Assembly: GCF_022259695.1 (NCBI RefSeq)
Contig: NZ_CP092099.1
Location: 2,340,471 to 2,404,470, forward strand
DNA: 64,000 bases
Source: Flaviramulus sp. BrNp1-15
Lineage (GTDB): Bacteria > Bacteroidota > Bacteroidia > Flavobacteriales > Flavobacteriaceae
Reading direction: 5' to 3'
The translations under genes were made by a program, and so were the position numbers. This document shows, one piece after another, positions 8,437 through 17,738 of this stretch (position 1 is the first letter of the stretch; each line of letters begins with the position of its first letter). Under the pieces are notes generated by a model. That model saw only the letters and a program-made list of their open reading frames with translations, made no database searches and was not told the origin of the DNA.

Positions 8437-9547
8437 ATGATTACATCAGATCAAATTAAAGATCTTAATACCCGCCTTGACAAACTAAGGCACTATCTTT
8501 GACATAGATGCCAAACTTATAGAAATACAAAACGAAGAAGAAAAAACCTTCGACCCTAATTTCTGGAACGATTCCAAACAAGCAGAATTAGTCATGAAAT
8601 CTCTTAAGGAGAAGAAAAGTTGGGTTCAAGACTACAAAACCTCCAAAACTTTTATTGAAGATTTAGAAGTTATTTACGAGTTTTTTAAGGAAGAGGAAGC
8701 TACAGCCGAGGATGTTCAAGATCGTTACGATAAAGCTATAAATCTCATTGAAAAACTAGAGTTTAAAAATATGCTTTCTGAAGAAGGCGATGCACTTAGT
8801 GCTGTTCTTCAAATTACTGCAGGAGCTGGTGGTACCGAAAGTTGCGATTGGGCAAGTATGCTTATGCGCATGTACTTAATGTATGCAGAAAAAAACGGAT
8901 TTAAAGTAAAGGAACTTAACTTTCAGGAAGGCGATGTTGCAGGAATAAAAACCGTGACTTTAGAAATTGAAGGCGACTATGCTTTTGGTTGGCTTAAAGG
9001 TGAAAATGGTGTACACCGTTTGGTAAGAATCTCCCCTTTTGATAGTAACGCTAAACGACATACTAGTTTTGCTTCGGTTTATGTATACCCACTTGTTGAT
9101 GATACTATTGAAGTTGAAATAAACCCCGCAGATATAGAAATTACAACAGCACGTTCCAGTGGTGCTGGCGGACAAAATGTTAACAAGGTAGAAACTAAGG
9201 TTCAACTAACGCATAAACCAACGGGAATTCAAATTCAATGTTCCGAAACGCGTTCGCAACATGATAATCGTTCCAGAGCCATGCAAATGCTTAAATCTCA
9301 GCTTTACGAAATAGAACTCCAAAAACAATTAGCACAACGCGATGATATTGAAGCTGGTAAAATGAAAATTGAATGGGGAAGTCAAATTCGTAACTACGTT
9401 ATGCATCCTTACAAACTGGTTAAAGATGTTAGAACAAGCCATGAAACTGGTAACGTAGATGCTGTTATGGATGGAAATATTGATGAGTTTTTAAAGGCCT
9501 ATTTAATGATGATGGGGCAAAAAGTAGAAGACGATAATCAATTATGA
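8437..9547 (+). CDS. prfB: Peptide chain release factor 2, with programmed +1 frameshift
   Basis: RF2 ends translation at UGA and UAA. The true start is the ATG at 8437: frame 0 gives 21 codons ending CTT and then an in-frame TGA at 8500-8502. Skipping T8500 continues at GAC (8501) and runs to 9547, giving about 369 residues, the normal RF2 length. CTT TGA C after AAGG matches the classical autoregulatory slippery site: low RF2 allows slippage and more RF2. The SPF stop-codon recognition motif (VRISPFDSN) and the GGQ hydrolysis motif ([11 protein letters not shown]) are both present. An ORF starting at the internal ATG 8594 would wrongly lose the N-terminus. Confidence 0.95.
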
Positions 9548-9633
9548 AATGAGTCGTAATATTTTGTTGAAATCAGTCAAAATGTCTATCGACGAATTAC
9601 ATCTGACTTATTTAATTCAATAAAAACTAACAG

Positions 9634-10251
9634 ATGAATAAAATAGATACTATAATTTTCGATCTTGGAGGAGTTTTAATTGATTGGAATCCTGAATATG
9701 TTTTTTTAGATGAATTTAATGGAGACCGAAAAAAAATGCAATGGTTTTTTGATAACATCTGTACTAGCGATTGGAATGAAAACCAAGATGCAGGCTACCC
9801 TTTACAACAAGCCACAGAAGATTTAGTTAATCAATTTCCAGAATACGAACGATTAATCAGATTATTTTACGGCAATTGGGAACAAATGCTAGGTGTCGCC
9901 ATTGAAGGCACCGTGAAAATTTTAGATGCATTTGTAAAAAATAAAAATTACAAAGTCGTAGCACTAACCAATTGGAGTGCAGAAACCTTTCCTATTGCTT
10001 TAGAACGTTTTGAGTTTTTACATTGGTTTGAAGGTATTATTGTTTCAGGCGAAGAAAAAACCAGAAAACCTTTCAAAGAAATTTATCAAATCACTTTAGA
10101 TAGATTTAATATTGAAGCACAAAGTTCAATTTTTATAGATGATAATCTAAGAAATATTGAAGCTGCTAATGCATTAACCATTAATGGTATACATTTTAAA
10201 TCACCAAAAGAACTCATTCAACAATTAAAAGCTTTTAATATCCATATATAA
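9634..10251 (+). CDS. HAD family hydrolase (YihX-like phosphatase)
   Basis: A 205-residue HAD subfamily IA protein. Asp10 in FDLGGVLID is the nucleophile; as in YihX and epoxide-hydrolase-type members, the second acidic residue of the usual DxD is replaced by Gly. Motif 2 is ALTNWS, the motif 3 lysine is in KTRKPF, and the motif 4 acids are in FIDDNLRNIEAA. Members usually remove phosphate from sugar phosphates or other small molecules. The stop codon overlaps the arsC-like start by one base (TAATG), so the two are probably co-translated. Substrate unknown. Confidence 0.88.
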   Translation: MNKIDTIIFDLGGVLIDWNPEYVFLDEFNGDRKKMQWFFDNICTSDWNENQDAGYPLQQATEDLVNQFPEYERLIRLFYGNWEQMLGVAIEGTVKILDAFVKNKNYKVVALTNWSAETFPIALERFEFLHWFEGIIVSGEEKTRKPFKEIYQITLDRFNIEAQSSIFIDDNLRNIEAANALTINGIHFKSPKELIQQLKAFNIHI

Positions 10252-10592
10252 TGATAAAAATTTACCATAACAACAGATGTAGCAAATCAAGATGTGGACT
10301 GGAATTACTAGAAAATTCTGGTAAAGATTATGAAATAGTAAAGTATTTAGAAGATGTTCCAACTAAAACCGAATTAAAAAACATCATTAAACTTTTAGGT
10401 ATAAAACCCATAGAACTTGTTAGAAAAAATGAAGCTGTTTGGAAAACAGAGTTTAAAAACAAAGACTTAACAGATGACCTAATAATTGAAGCTATGGTTA
10501 ATAACCCAAAGCTTATTGAACGACCAATTGTAATTAACGGAAACAAAGCAGTTATTGGCAGACCTACCGAGAAAATCTTAGAAATAATTTAA
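10251..10592 (+). CDS. arsC: ArsC/Spx-family arsenate reductase-like protein
   Basis: A 113-residue thioredoxin-fold protein of the glutaredoxin-linked ArsC type. Cys10 in NNRCSKSR gives the CxxxR active-site pattern, and ERPIVINGNKAVIGRP carries the conserved Arg-Pro and the C-terminal Arg of the anion site. It would reduce arsenate to arsenite, but related proteins without an ars operon may serve other redox roles. No arsenite pump or ArsR is nearby. It starts on the last base of the HAD gene stop. Confidence 0.82.
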   Translation: MIKIYHNNRCSKSRCGLELLENSGKDYEIVKYLEDVPTKTELKNIIKLLGIKPIELVRKNEAVWKTEFKNKDLTDDLIIEAMVNNPKLIERPIVINGNKAVIGRPTEKILEII

Positions 10593-10658
10593 GTTTTATT
10601 TAACAATATCAAGTTAAACCATGCTTAATTTTGGCAGTCTAATTGCCAAAACATAACC

Positions 10659-13205
10659 ATGACCAAAAGTATATTTTCCTTTCTTTTATTTTTTAGTTTT
10701 ATAGTATTTGTAAATGCACAACCTCAAAAAAAAGAAACAAAAAATCCAGAAATTTCTGTTTTAAAAGAGATTACAATTACAGGTAAAGTATTAGACAAAG
10801 AAACAAATGAACCTTTAGAATATGCTACAATTGCTTTTTTTAGCAAAGAAGAAAACAAAATTGTTACAGGTGGTATTACAGATGCAAATGGAGCTTTTAA
10901 TCTCACAATAAAACCAGGAATTTACGATATTACCATAGAATATATTGCTTTTAAAACACAAACTATTCCCAATAAAAATTTAACCAAAAATGAAGATATT
11001 GGTGTCTTTCTATTAGAAATTGATACAGAATCTTTAGATGAAGTAGAAATTATTGCCGAACGAACTACGGTTGAAATAAAACTTGATAAAAAAATATACA
11101 ACATAGGTAAAGACCTAACCACAGCTGGTGGTACTGTAAGTGATGCCCTCAATAATGTACCTTCTGTTTCTGTAGATGTAGAAGGTGCTATTAGTTTAAG
11201 AGGAAACGAAAATGTTAGAATTTTAATTAACGGAAAACCATCTGCCATGGCAGGCTTTGGTGACACCAATGTCTTAAGTCAATTACCCGCAGAAGCTATA
11301 GAACGTGTTGAAGTTATTACCTCGCCATCTGCAAGATATGATGCCGAAGGTACTGCTGGAATTTTAAATATAATTTTAAGACAAAAAGAAACTTTAGGGT
11401 TTAATGGCTCATTAAATTTAACTTTAGGTAATCCAGATAACGCAGGTTTATCAGCCAATTTAAATTACAGAACCGAAAAATTTAATCTGTTTTCAAATTT
11501 AGGTTTTAGATATTTTAGTTCACCAAGAAATAGTTTTAGTGATACAGAATATTTTAATGCCACAGAAGAGGATTTCAATAGAATTCGAGAAGACCAAGAA
11601 GTAGAGCGTTTAAACAGAAATTACAATGCTAGTTTAGGTATGGAATATTTCCTGTCTAAAAAAACCTCTTTATCCGGAACTTTATTTTACAGATATGGAC
11701 AGGATAGAGATAAATCGCTTAACAATAGCGACCGATTTAATGATGGAGATATTGTTGAAAAAACATTAAGAACAGAAAGACAGCATGAGGATGGTAATAA
11801 TTATCAAGTCGCTTTAAACTACATTACTAAGTTTAATGATAGTGGGCATGAGTTAACTGCCGATATTCAATTTGAAAAAGGTTATGAAGAGCAACTTACC
11901 TTTATAGATGAGAATTATATTGTTACAAATAAAACTAATCCAGACCCTTTTCAAATGGAAAATGTAATAGAAATTGAAGATGAAAAAGAATCTTTATTTC
12001 AAATAGATTATGTACTACCCATAGGAGAAAACACAAGGTTTGAAGCTGGTTATAGAGGCAACTTTGAAAATTCTGTTTCAAATTACACTTTAGAACAAGA
12101 AGACCTAAATGATGGAAGTTTTTTTATAAATGATACAATAACTAATATTTTTGATTACACCGAAAATGTAAATGCCTTTTATACACAATACGGAACTAAA
12201 TTTGGTGAATTCTCTTTTCTTTTGGGTTTACGATTAGAAAATACACAATTAAAAGGAAAAATTGATTCCAGATTAACCGATGAAGAAATACAAGAAGCCT
12301 TTGGTTTTTCTATTGATACAGACTTTAACAGAAATTACTTAGGGCTTTTCCCTACAGTAAATCTAATATACAATTTAGGAAAAGACGACGATACAGAAGA
12401 AAGTATAACATTAGGTTATAACAGAAGAATTAATAGACCTCGAGGTTGGTTTATTAATGCATTTCCTTCTCGTTCTAGCCGAACAAATGTGTTTCAAGGA
12501 AACCCAAATATAAATCCGGCTTTTGCCAGTGCTTTCGATTTGGGCTACTTAAAACGTTGGGAAAAACTAACTTTTACTACATCGGTTTATTATCAGCATG
12601 AAACTGAATCATTTGAGTTTATTCAGGAAAACACAGGTCAGCAAACATCTGATGGTATAGATATTATTAGAAGAATCCCTGTAAACTTATCCACTAGAAA
12701 ACGAACTGGTGGTGAATTTGGTATTCTTTATAATCCTGAAAAATGGTTAAGATTAAACACCAGCTTTAACATATTTCAATTTGAAAATGATGGTGAATTT
12801 AATGGTATAGATTACAGCGCAAAAAATACAAGCTGGTTTGCACGTTTTAGCAGTAAATTAACACTGCCTTCTAATATAGATTGGCAAACTAACATGTTTT
12901 ATAGAGGTGCAAGTGAAAATGCGCAAAGTAAAAACAAAGGTATTTTTTCTATAGATTTAGCTGTCAGCAAGGAGATTTTTGATAACAATGCTACAATTTC
13001 TTTAAATGTAAGAGACTTGTTAAACTCCAGAAAAAGAATCTCTACAACGACAACAGATACTTATGAAAGTTATGGTGAGTTCCAATGGAGAGAACGTCAA
13101 ATAAATCTATCGTTTATGTATCGTTTTAATCAACAAAAGAAACGCAATGGACGAAGAAATGGAAATCAAGGTGGTGGTGACGATGATTTTGATTTTGGAG
13201 GTTAA
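10659..13205 (+). CDS. TonB-dependent outer-membrane receptor with N-terminal carboxypeptidase-regulatory-like domain
   Basis: An 848-residue outer-membrane protein. Residues 1-20 are a signal peptide ending VNAQ. Residues about 37-110 form a carboxypeptidase-regulatory-like beta-sandwich (ITGKVLDKETNEPLEYATI), then a plug domain (NVPSVSVDVEGAISLRGNE, IERVEVITSPSARYDAEG), and the rest is a beta-barrel with many aromatic alternations. The tail is basic then acidic (NGRRNGNQGGGDDDFDFGG), unusual compared with the usual terminal aromatic. It belongs to the outer-membrane beta-barrel type 3 group rather than SusC. There is no SusD partner. The ligand is unknown. A strong terminator follows. Confidence 0.88.
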   Translation: MTKSIFSFLLFFSFIVFVNAQPQKKETKNPEISVLKEITITGKVLDKETNEPLEYATIAFFSKEENKIVTGGITDANGAFNLTIKPGIYDITIEYIAFKTQTIPNKNLTKNEDIGVFLLEIDTESLDEVEIIAERTTVEIKLDKKIYNIGKDLTTAGGTVSDALNNVPSVSVDVEGAISLRGNENVRILINGKPSAMAGFGDTNVLSQLPAEAIERVEVITSPSARYDAEGTAGILNIILRQKETLGFNGSLNLTLGNPDNAGLSANLNYRTEKFNLFSNLGFRYFSSPRNSFSDTEYFNATEEDFNRIREDQEVERLNRNYNASLGMEYFLSKKTSLSGTLFYRYGQDRDKSLNNSDRFNDGDIVEKTLRTERQHEDGNNYQVALNYITKFNDSGHELTADIQFEKGYEEQLTFIDENYIVTNKTNPDPFQMENVIEIEDEKESLFQIDYVLPIGENTRFEAGYRGNFENSVSNYTLEQEDLNDGSFFINDTITNIFDYTENVNAFYTQYGTKFGEFSFLLGLRLENTQLKGKIDSRLTDEEIQEAFGFSIDTDFNRNYLGLFPTVNLIYNLGKDDDTEESITLGYNRRINRPRGWFINAFPSRSSRTNVFQGNPNINPAFASAFDLGYLKRWEKLTFTTSVYYQHETESFEFIQENTGQQTSDGIDIIRRIPVNLSTRKRTGGEFGILYNPEKWLRLNTSFNIFQFENDGEFNGIDYSAKNTSWFARFSSKLTLPSNIDWQTNMFYRGASENAQSKNKGIFSIDLAVSKEIFDNNATISLNVRDLLNSRKRISTTTTDTYESYGEFQWRERQINLSFMYRFNQQKKRNGRRNGNQGGGDDDFDFGG

Positions 13206-13230
13206 TTTTCTTCATATAATAAACAAAAAA

Positions 13231-13258
13231 AAGGAAGCTAAATTAGCTTCCTTTTTTT
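13231..13258. terminator. Bidirectional terminator after the TonB receptor gene
   Basis: AAGGAAGCT (13231-13239) pairs with AGCTTCCTT (13245-13253) around five bases, with an A-run before and a T-run after. It can serve both the plus-strand receptor gene and the minus-strand small gene at 13279. Confidence 0.85.
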
Positions 13259-13278
13259 ATATAAATTCTATATGTTTT

Positions 13279-13455
13279 TTATTGAGCGTTACGCTTTGCT
13301 TTCTTTTCTTCTCTAATTTCTTTTAATCTTTCAATTAAAGAACCACCAATCCAATAAGGGATTACAAAAGTTAATAAAAATATCATTAACCAAAACCCAA
13401 TTGTTAAAATGGTTAAGAATGCTAAAAAGCCTAAATACTGATCAAATTCAAACAT
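13279..13455 (-). CDS. Small membrane protein, 58 residues, function unknown
   Basis: Starts at ATG 13453-13455 and stops at 13279-13281. The sequence has an acidic-aromatic start (MFEFDQYLGF), one long hydrophobic segment from about residue 9 to 36, and a very basic tail (ERLKEIREEKKAKRNAQ), which predicts a single membrane span or hairpin with a cytoplasmic basic end. It fills an otherwise empty stretch between a terminator and the peroxiredoxin gene. I do not recognise a family. Coding is supported by the coherent membrane topology and third-position AT bias. Confidence 0.65.
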   Translation of the reverse strand: MFEFDQYLGFLAFLTILTIGFWLMIFLLTFVIPYWIGGSLIERLKEIREEKKAKRNAQ

Positions 13456-13550
13456 GATTAAATGTGTCTTTTAATAAATCTTATGCAAAGATAATGTAAA
13501 CAGTTTTGTTAAACAATAAGAAATTTAAGAATTATTAACAACTTATCAAT

Positions 13551-14186
13551 TTAATTTGGTTGTGGTGTCATTCTTAAATATGGTCTTATTTCGTCAACGC
13601 CTTTTGTAAAAATTCCCTTTGCATCTGCTGTTGAAATTGCAGGACTAATTACTACATCTTCACCATGTTTCCAGTTAGCAGGCGTAGCTACTTTATGGTA
13701 GGCTGTTAACTGTAATGAATCAATTACTCTTAAAAGTTCATCAAAATTTCTACCAGTAGATGCAGGATAAGTAATTATTAATTTTACGGTTTTATCTGGA
13801 CCTATTACAAATACAGAACGTACAGTAAAATTTGCGTCCGCATTAGGGTGAATCATATCATACAACTCTGAAACCTTTCTGTCTTCATCTGCTATTATAG
13901 GGAAATTAACCGTTGTATTTTGGGTTTCATTAATATCTTTTATCCATCCATGATGCGAATCAATACCATCAACACTAAGTGCCATAACTTTTACGTTACG
14001 CTTTTTAAATTCATCTGTGTATTTTGCTAATGTTCCCAATTCTGTAGTACATACAGGTGTATAATCAGCCGGATGAGAGAATAAAATACCCCAGCTATCA
14101 CCTAAATATTCATGAAAATTAATTTTTCCTTCGCTTGTATTAGCATTAAAATCTGGGGCAATATCCCCTAACCTAATTGTTGCCAT
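13551..14186 (-). CDS. 1-Cys peroxiredoxin (Prx6 type)
   Basis: A 211-residue thiol peroxidase that reduces hydrogen peroxide and organic peroxides. The peroxidatic Cys46 lies in HPADYTPVCTTELG, the Prx6 signature. No other cysteine is seen, so there is no resolving cysteine and reduction must come from an external thiol. The C-terminal extension (residues about 165-211) fits the Prx6 length. The protein has no signal peptide and should be cytoplasmic. It is divergent from fumC, sharing a 170-base intergenic region. Confidence 0.93.
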   Translation of the reverse strand: MATIRLGDIAPDFNANTSEGKINFHEYLGDSWGILFSHPADYTPVCTTELGTLAKYTDEFKKRNVKVMALSVDGIDSHHGWIKDINETQNTTVNFPIIADEDRKVSELYDMIHPNADANFTVRSVFVIGPDKTVKLIITYPASTGRNFDELLRVIDSLQLTAYHKVATPANWKHGEDVVISPAISTADAKGIFTKGVDEIRPYLRMTPQPN

Positions 14187-14324
14187 AATATTATTTTTTT
14201 ATTAAATTTAATCCTACTAAATTAATAGGAATTATAGACTTAATAAAATTTCAAATGTTATTTATCTGTTAAAAAAACTTATAAAAACAAACATTTATCA
14301 TAATAATAAACATTTTAAAACAAT

Positions 14325-14332
14325 TAACTTTG
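14325..14332 (+). promoter_or_regulatory. Probable -7 box for fumC
   Basis: TAACTTTG matches TAnnTTTG and ends 24 bases before the fumC ATG at 14357. A clear TTG box is missing at the expected distance. Confidence 0.5.
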
Positions 14333-14356
14333 TAACTTAAATTAAATGATTTAAAG

Positions 14357-15754
14357 ATGAGTTTCAGAATAGAAAAAGATACCATGGGCGAGGTAAAAGT
14401 ACCTGCTGATAAACTTTGGGGAGCACAAACAGAACGCTCAAGAAATAATTTTAAAATAGGTCCTTCTGCATCTATGCCTTTAGAAATTGTATATGGTTTT
14501 GCTTATTTAAAAAAGGCAGCTGCTTACACTAATTGCGAACTAGGTGTTTTACCAATTGAAAAACGCGATTTAATTGCTCAAGTTTGTGATGAAATATTAG
14601 AAGGAAAACATGATGACCAATTTCCTTTAGTCATCTGGCAAACTGGTTCTGGTACACAAAGTAATATGAACGTTAATGAGGTTGTGGCTAATCGAGCACA
14701 ACAATTAGCTGGTAAAGTAATTGGTGAAGGTGAAAAAGTTATTCAACCAAACGATGATGTTAATAAATCTCAGTCTTCAAACGACACCTTCCCTACCGGA
14801 ATGCATATTGCTGCTTATAAAAAAATAGTAGAAACAACAATTCCTGGTGTAAAACAATTACGTAATACACTTCATAAAAAATCTGAAGCATTTAAAAATG
14901 TTGTTAAAATTGGGCGTACTCATTTAATGGATGCTACACCATTAACATTAGGCCAAGAACTTTCTGGTTATGTTGCTCAGTTAGACCACGGTTTAAAAGC
15001 ACTTGAAAATACCTTATCGCATTTAAGTGAATTAGCATTAGGTGGAACTGCTGTAGGAACAGGTTTAAATACCCCAAAAGGTTATAGCAAACGCGTTGCA
15101 GAATACATCGCTAAATTTACAGAATTACCTTTTATAACTGCACCTAATAAATTTGAAGCACTAGCAGCACATGATGCACTTGTAGAAACTCATGGTGCTT
15201 TAAAACAATTAGCAGTTTCTTTAAATAAAATTGCAAATGATATTAGAATGATGGCTTCTGGACCACGTAGTGGTATTGGAGAAATTATTATTCCTGCTAA
15301 CGAACCAGGTAGTTCTATTATGCCAGGAAAAGTAAACCCAACACAATGTGAAGCTTTAACAATGGTTTGTGCACAAGTTATGGGGAATGATGTTGCTGTT
15401 TCTGTTGGTGGTTTACAAGGACACTATGAATTAAATGTTTTTAAACCTGTTATGGCTGCTAACGTTTTACAATCTGCACAATTAATTGGTGATGCTTGTG
15501 TGAGTTTTGATTTAAACTGTGCAGTAGGTATTGAACCAAATCATGAGGTTATCACAAAACTATTGAATAACTCATTAATGTTGGTAACTGCTTTAAATAC
15601 TAAAATAGGATATTATAAAGCGGCAGAAATTGCAAATACTGCTCATAAAAACGGAACCACTTTAAAAGAAGAAGCTATTAATTTGGGTTATGTAACAGCA
15701 GAAGATTATGATGCTTGGGTAAAACCAGAAGATATGGTTGGTAGTTTAAAATAA
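14357..15754 (+). CDS. fumC: Fumarate hydratase class II
   Basis: A 465-residue iron-independent fumarase of the TCA cycle that converts fumarate and malate. [15 protein letters not shown] is the superfamily signature with the catalytic serine loop; [14 protein letters not shown] and [16 protein letters not shown] are the other two conserved substrate-site regions. Length and all three regions are typical of class II. It stands alone with its own promoter box and a strong terminator. Confidence 0.96.
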   Translation: MSFRIEKDTMGEVKVPADKLWGAQTERSRNNFKIGPSASMPLEIVYGFAYLKKAAAYTNCELGVLPIEKRDLIAQVCDEILEGKHDDQFPLVIWQTGSGTQSNMNVNEVVANRAQQLAGKVIGEGEKVIQPNDDVNKSQSSNDTFPTGMHIAAYKKIVETTIPGVKQLRNTLHKKSEAFKNVVKIGRTHLMDATPLTLGQELSGYVAQLDHGLKALENTLSHLSELALGGTAVGTGLNTPKGYSKRVAEYIAKFTELPFITAPNKFEALAAHDALVETHGALKQLAVSLNKIANDIRMMASGPRSGIGEIIIPANEPGSSIMPGKVNPTQCEALTMVCAQVMGNDVAVSVGGLQGHYELNVFKPVMAANVLQSAQLIGDACVSFDLNCAVGIEPNHEVITKLLNNSLMLVTALNTKIGYYKAAEIANTAHKNGTTLKEEAINLGYVTAEDYDAWVKPEDMVGSLK

Positions 15755-15779
15755 GATTTATTAAATACCACAAATAAAA

Positions 15780-15810
15780 AAGCAGGTAAAATAAATTACC
15801 TGCTTTTTTT
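15780..15810 (+). terminator. fumC terminator
   Basis: AAGCAGGTAA (15780-15789) pairs with TTACCTGCTT (15796-15805) around AATAAA and is followed by a T-run. The stem is perfect. Confidence 0.88.
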
Positions 15811-15896
15811 GGTTAGTTAGCTATCAATCCTCTATATTTTTGAAAGGAAATCAAGTCAAATATATAATTTAACATTTTTAGAATGGTTAACAAATG

Positions 15897-16478
15897 TTAA
15901 TCATCATCAATTTTTTTACGAATTCTGCTTAATTGTACTGGTGTAATACCCAAATATGAGGCAATATGATATTGTGGAATTATATCATCTACATTTGGAA
16001 TTTTCTTTTTAAGTTCTAGATATCGGTCTTTAGCTTCCATAGAAATTAATTCCAAAAGCCTAGTTTCATATCTTGTATAAATAGATTCCAAAACACTAGA
16101 ATAGAGCAAATTAACCTCTAGGTTTTTTTCACATAAATCTTTAAACCTTAAGAAATCAACTTCATAGATTTCTGAATCTATAAGTGTCTCAAAAACAAAT
16201 ATCGAAGGCTTACTATGAATTAAAGATGTTAAAGGACCAACAACATTTACTGGTAAATAAAAACTTTTATTAAACTCTTTACCAGATTCTGTTATAAGAT
16301 AACATCTAATAATTCCAGACATAATCATGTATGCCTTTGTTGGAACTTCTCCTAATTTAATTAATTGAGTTCCTGCTTTTACTTTCTTTAACTCTGAAAT
16401 CTTTAAAAGAGATTCTATGTTCTTATCAGAAACCTTAGTGAATGAATTCAAAAAATCTACCCCAGGAACTATTTCCAT
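15897..16478 (-). CDS. Crp/Fnr family transcriptional regulator
   Basis: A 193-residue protein with an N-terminal cyclic-nucleotide-binding beta-roll (about 25-115, KAGTQLIKLGEVPTKAYMI) and a short C-terminal helix-turn-helix (YHIASYLGITPVQLSRIR, about 168-186). No Fe-S cysteine set of the Fnr type is present. Flavobacterial proteins of this layout are often orphan regulators. The effector and targets are unknown; location next to fumC does not by itself show that it controls fumC. The HTH keeps the usual recognition pattern. Confidence 0.87.
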   Translation of the reverse strand: MEIVPGVDFLNSFTKVSDKNIESLLKISELKKVKAGTQLIKLGEVPTKAYMIMSGIIRCYLITESGKEFNKSFYLPVNVVGPLTSLIHSKPSIFVFETLIDSEIYEVDFLRFKDLCEKNLEVNLLYSSVLESIYTRYETRLLELISMEAKDRYLELKKKIPNVDDIIPQYHIASYLGITPVQLSRIRKKIDDD

Positions 16479-16672
16479 ATTAATTTACAATTTACAATAT
16501 AACTTGTTTAAAATGAGGGATTCACGAGAGAGAAAATAAAGCAATCTTAACGTGAGGAGCTAAAATTACATTTTTAATTAATAGTATTGATAATTATTAT
16601 ATTATATACAAATAAAATGGTTAAAGTGTAATTATTTTGCATTATATATTGGAATTATATAATTTTTACTAC

Positions 16673-16708
16673 ATAAAAAAAACCTTAAACAATTCAATGT
16701 TTAAGGTT
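16673..16708 (-). terminator. Terminator of the coiled-coil membrane protein gene
   Basis: AACCTTAAAC (16681-16690) pairs with GTTTAAGGTT (16699-16708) around eight bases. On the minus strand it is followed by a T-run (rc of the A-run at 16675-16680). It lies 28 bases after the stop at 16736. Confidence 0.82.
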
Positions 16709-16735
16709 TTCAAAAAATTAAGTGTTATAAATAAA

Positions 16736-17620
16736 TTACTTTAAAGTAAATTCTGAAGTTGATACTAAATCTTTTTCATTAAATACATTAACAACGTAAC
16801 GCCCTTTTTCAAAGTTATTATCTCCTTTTGCAGTTACAAACTCGCAAATATTAAGATTAGCATTTTCATAGTTAAACTTACTAATTAAGCTATAGTTTAA
16901 AGTTTTTTCATCAAAAGATACTTGCTCGTTTAAACCTAAAGTGTTGTTTTTAGGATCTATAACTTGAACATACAATTCTTGTTCTCCAGCTTGTATTAAT
17001 TTGTTTTTAGCAACAATAAAGCATACTCTAATTTTATCACTTCTACTAGCTCTTTCTGTTGGCACAACTTTACCTGAAGTTCTTACTATTACACCAGAAG
17101 CTTTTAAATCTACAGCAGATAAAACTGATGCATCAGAAACTACTTCTGCTAAAGCATTATTTTGTACTAATAACGAATCTGTAAAAATAGTACGCTCTTC
17201 TAAACGTACACGAGTACTATCTAAAGATGTAGCTAAATAAGAGTTTTCTACTCTTAAAGAATCGTTTTGTGCTAATAACACATCCATTTCTTTTTGAAGC
17301 GATACATACTTTTGCTTATATCTCCATAAGCTTTTTACGTTTGTTTCAGAAATTTTTAACGAATCTATTAACCCTTGAATACGCGCTCTAGCTTCTATTA
17401 AATTATTGTTAGCTACTTCATTCTCACCTATAGCCTCATCATATTGTTTTGCCATAGCGTTTAAATCATTCATTACTAACTGTTTTTGCTCAGTTAATTC
17501 TTTTTTGTCATCGTTAGATTTTTTGTAAAGATTCATAGAATAAAAACCTGTAGCTAAAAATAAAACTACCGCTATTCCTAATGCAACTTTAAGACCCATA
17601 CTACTTTTGTTACTTTCCAT
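16736..17620 (-). CDS. Membrane-anchored coiled-coil protein, function unknown
   Basis: A 294-residue protein. Residues 9-29 form one transmembrane helix after a short basic N-terminus, residues about 30-165 are a long heptad-rich coiled coil with repeated NDSLRVEN-like turns, and residues about 180-294 form a compact beta-rich domain (VRTSGKVVPTERASRSDKI, LYVQVIDPKNNTLG). The topology suggests an inner-membrane anchor with a periplasmic coiled coil and sensor or adhesive domain. It has its own terminator and faces the arginase-family gene divergently. I do not recognise a functional family. Confidence 0.75.
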   Translation of the reverse strand: MESNKSSMGLKVALGIAVVLFLATGFYSMNLYKKSNDDKKELTEQKQLVMNDLNAMAKQYDEAIGENEVANNNLIEARARIQGLIDSLKISETNVKSLWRYKQKYVSLQKEMDVLLAQNDSLRVENSYLATSLDSTRVRLEERTIFTDSLLVQNNALAEVVSDASVLSAVDLKASGVIVRTSGKVVPTERASRSDKIRVCFIVAKNKLIQAGEQELYVQVIDPKNNTLGLNEQVSFDEKTLNYSLISKFNYENANLNICEFVTAKGDNNFEKGRYVVNVFNEKDLVSTSEFTLK

Positions 17621-17738
17621 AATTACTTGTTTTTAGTGTTGTTAAAAGTTAAATCTTGTTTTAATTTTAATACTATTTTTTTAATGCTTCTAAATAAATA
17701 ATGATGTATTTTTAAAACTCAAAAATTTATTTACTCTT

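Noticed and set aside
8960-9205. Minus-strand ORF of 81 codons inside prfB
   Set aside because: Lies wholly within the strongly conserved prfB coding region and shows no domain; a shadow of the real gene.
16494-16735. tRNA or small RNA gene in the gap before the coiled-coil gene
   Set aside because: Only a minus-strand terminator hairpin is found; no cloverleaf could be built.
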